Made by a program: the position numbers and the translations under genes. A stretch of 6,701 bases of DNA from CAYTRS01 sp964440305 (GTDB lineage: Bacteria > Patescibacteriota > Minisyncoccia > Moranbacterales > JAKLHP01): the NCBI GenBank assembly GCA_964440305.1, contig CAYTRS010000031.1:1-6701 (forward strand), in the 5' to 3' direction. The notes beneath the pieces were generated by a model. The model was not told the origin of the DNA and did not search any database. It saw only the letters and a list, made by a program, of their open reading frames with translations. Numbering within the stretch: the first letter of the stretch is position 1; every line of letters begins with the position of its first letter. Shown here piece after piece: positions 5,942 through 6,701 of the stretch.

Positions 5942-5970
5942 TTGAAAAATAGCCTTAAAAATGCTAATAT
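5942..5970 (+). promoter_or_regulatory. Near-consensus promoter of yebC
   Basis: TTGAAA (5942-5947) and TAATAT (5965-5970) are separated by exactly 17 bp, and TGC precedes the -10 to form an extended element (TGCTAATAT, 5962-5970). Transcription would begin near 5977, giving a leader of about 33 nt. It starts 17 nt after the DUF2207 stop. The leader carries a weak GGAAA (5999-6003) before the ATG at 6010, the only Shine-Dalgarno-like site seen in the window. Confidence 0.65.
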
Positions 5971-6009
5971 TATTTTGTATTAGGCATAATTATTGATTGG
6001 AAATCTCAT

Positions 6010-6701
6010 ATGTCAGGACATTCGCATTGGGCAGGAATAAAGCACAAGAAGGCATTAACAGACGCAAAAAAAGCAAAAATATTCACGAAACTTGGAAAAT
6101 TCATCACAATTGCCGCACATGAAGGCGGGGGAAATCCGGAATTTAACTTTAAGCTGAAATTGGCAATAGGAGAAGCGCGCGCTGCCAATATGCCCAAAGA
6201 TAATATTGAAAAGGCCGTTAAGCGTGGAACCGGAGAGCTTGAAGGCGGAGTAGAAATTCAGGAAGTTATTTATGAAGCCTATGGTCCGGGGCGGGTAGCA
6301 ATGCTTATCAAGACTGCTACCGACAACAAAAATCGTACCTTGGGGGACGTGAAAACAGCGCTTTCAAAGGCTGGAGGGAAAATGGTTCCCAGTGGATCAG
6401 TAAGTTATCTCTTTCGGCAAGTGGGCAATATCAATATTTCGGTAGCAGGCAAAGATCCATATGAAATCGAACTTCAAGCGATTGATGCTGGAGCGGAAGA
6501 CACAGTTTATGCCGGAGAATCAGTAACGGCCTATACAAAGCCGGAAAAACTCAAAGAAGTCAAAGAAAAGCTTGAAAAAAAAGATTTTTTGCTTGAAGGC
6601 GCGGCGCTGGTTTACGCTCCGACTCAAAAAACAAGCATTAGCGGGAAAGACAAGATTGATTATGAAAATCTTTTAGAGAAATTAGATGAGCTGGAAGATG
6701 T
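6010..6701 (+). CDS. yebC: YebC/PmpR/TACO1-family protein (3' end cut by window)
   Basis: The frame runs 230 codons from ATG at 6010 to the window edge without a stop. Family landmarks are: MSGHSHWAGIKHKKALTDAK (1-20, usually MAGHSKWANIKHRK), KIFTKLGKFITIAAHEGGG (23-41), AIGEARAANMPKDNIEKAVK (52-71), RGTGELEG (72-79), YEAYGPGRVAML (88-99), TDNKNRT (104-110), GSVSYLF (129-135) and a C-terminal ELED (227-230), where relatives read LEDLDDVQ-NVY. About 10-15 residues are therefore missing at the window edge; this is truncation by the window, not a pseudogene. YebC proteins were long called transcriptional regulators. The mitochondrial homologue TACO1 and more recent work on bacterial members support a role on the ribosome in translating difficult (proline-rich) stretches. 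yebC often lies with ruvC, ruvA and ruvB; here ruvB is 4.7 kb upstream on the same strand. Its own promoter precedes it. Confidence 0.96.
   Translation, partial: MSGHSHWAGIKHKKALTDAKKAKIFTKLGKFITIAAHEGGGNPEFNFKLKLAIGEARAANMPKDNIEKAVKRGTGELEGGVEIQEVIYEAYGPGRVAMLIKTATDNKNRTLGDVKTALSKAGGKMVPSGSVSYLFRQVGNINISVAGKDPYEIELQAIDAGAEDTVYAGESVTAYTKPEKLKEVKEKLEKKDFLLEGAALVYAPTQKTSISGKDKIDYENLLEKLDELED

Noticed and set aside
5934..5950. Hairpin ATTTTTC-CTT-GAAAAAT after the DUF2207 stop as a terminator
   Set aside because: The stem is nearly all A-T with a 3-nt loop, no T-run follows, and it overlaps the yebC -35 box. It may be a chance palindrome; termination of the DUF2207 transcript is not resolved.

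Overview
The window looks like chromosomal DNA from a low-GC, compact bacterial genome, most likely a member of the Candidate Phyla Radiation (Patescibacteria, Parcubacteria-like). This placement is inferred from several features together. Genes are closely packed with an AT-rich, Lys/Asn/Ile-rich code. Recognisable Shine-Dalgarno sites are almost absent. -10 boxes sit only 8-10 nt before several start codons. Lamin-tail-domain (LTD) surface proteins, DUF2207 proteins and bacterial PH-domain membrane proteins are all common in those genomes. No phage, IS, CRISPR or tRNA/rRNA signature was seen.

Layout: (1) Positions 1-153 are a GC-richer stretch (about 52% GC) whose two ends form a 15-bp helix containing one G-U pair. 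I read it as a probable structured non-coding RNA of unknown class on the + strand. (2) Positions 154-317 are intergenic, with a likely Rho-independent terminator near 205-233 and an extended -10 promoter at 299-307. (3) Positions 318-4082 hold four co-oriented genes: ruvB (Holliday-junction branch-migration motor), a 72-aa two-helix membrane protein that overlaps ruvB by ATGA, a 183-aa bPH2/YdbS-like membrane protein, and a 649-aa secreted protein with three LTD-type regions and one PKD-like domain. A strong hairpin terminator at 4150-4193 ends this unit. (4) Positions 4219-5925 encode a DUF2207 membrane protein with a signal peptide and a Gly-rich GGGSW-type tail, driven by its own extended -10 promoter directly against the ATG. 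(5) Positions 6010-6701 encode a YebC/PmpR/TACO1-family protein, cut by the window edge about 10-15 residues before its expected end, with its own near-consensus promoter.

ruvB and yebC belong to a gene neighbourhood (yebC-ruvC-ruvA-ruvB) that is conserved in many bacteria. Here they are separated by about 4.7 kb of envelope genes, and ruvA and ruvC are not in the window. The three genes after ruvB and the DUF2207 gene are all predicted membrane or exported proteins, so the middle of the window is a cell-envelope block inside a housekeeping neighbourhood. No defence or mobile system is supported. The points most worth following are the unidentified RNA candidate, the repeated leaderless-promoter architecture, and the unclassified small-membrane-protein / bPH / LTD-PKD cassette coupled to ruvB.
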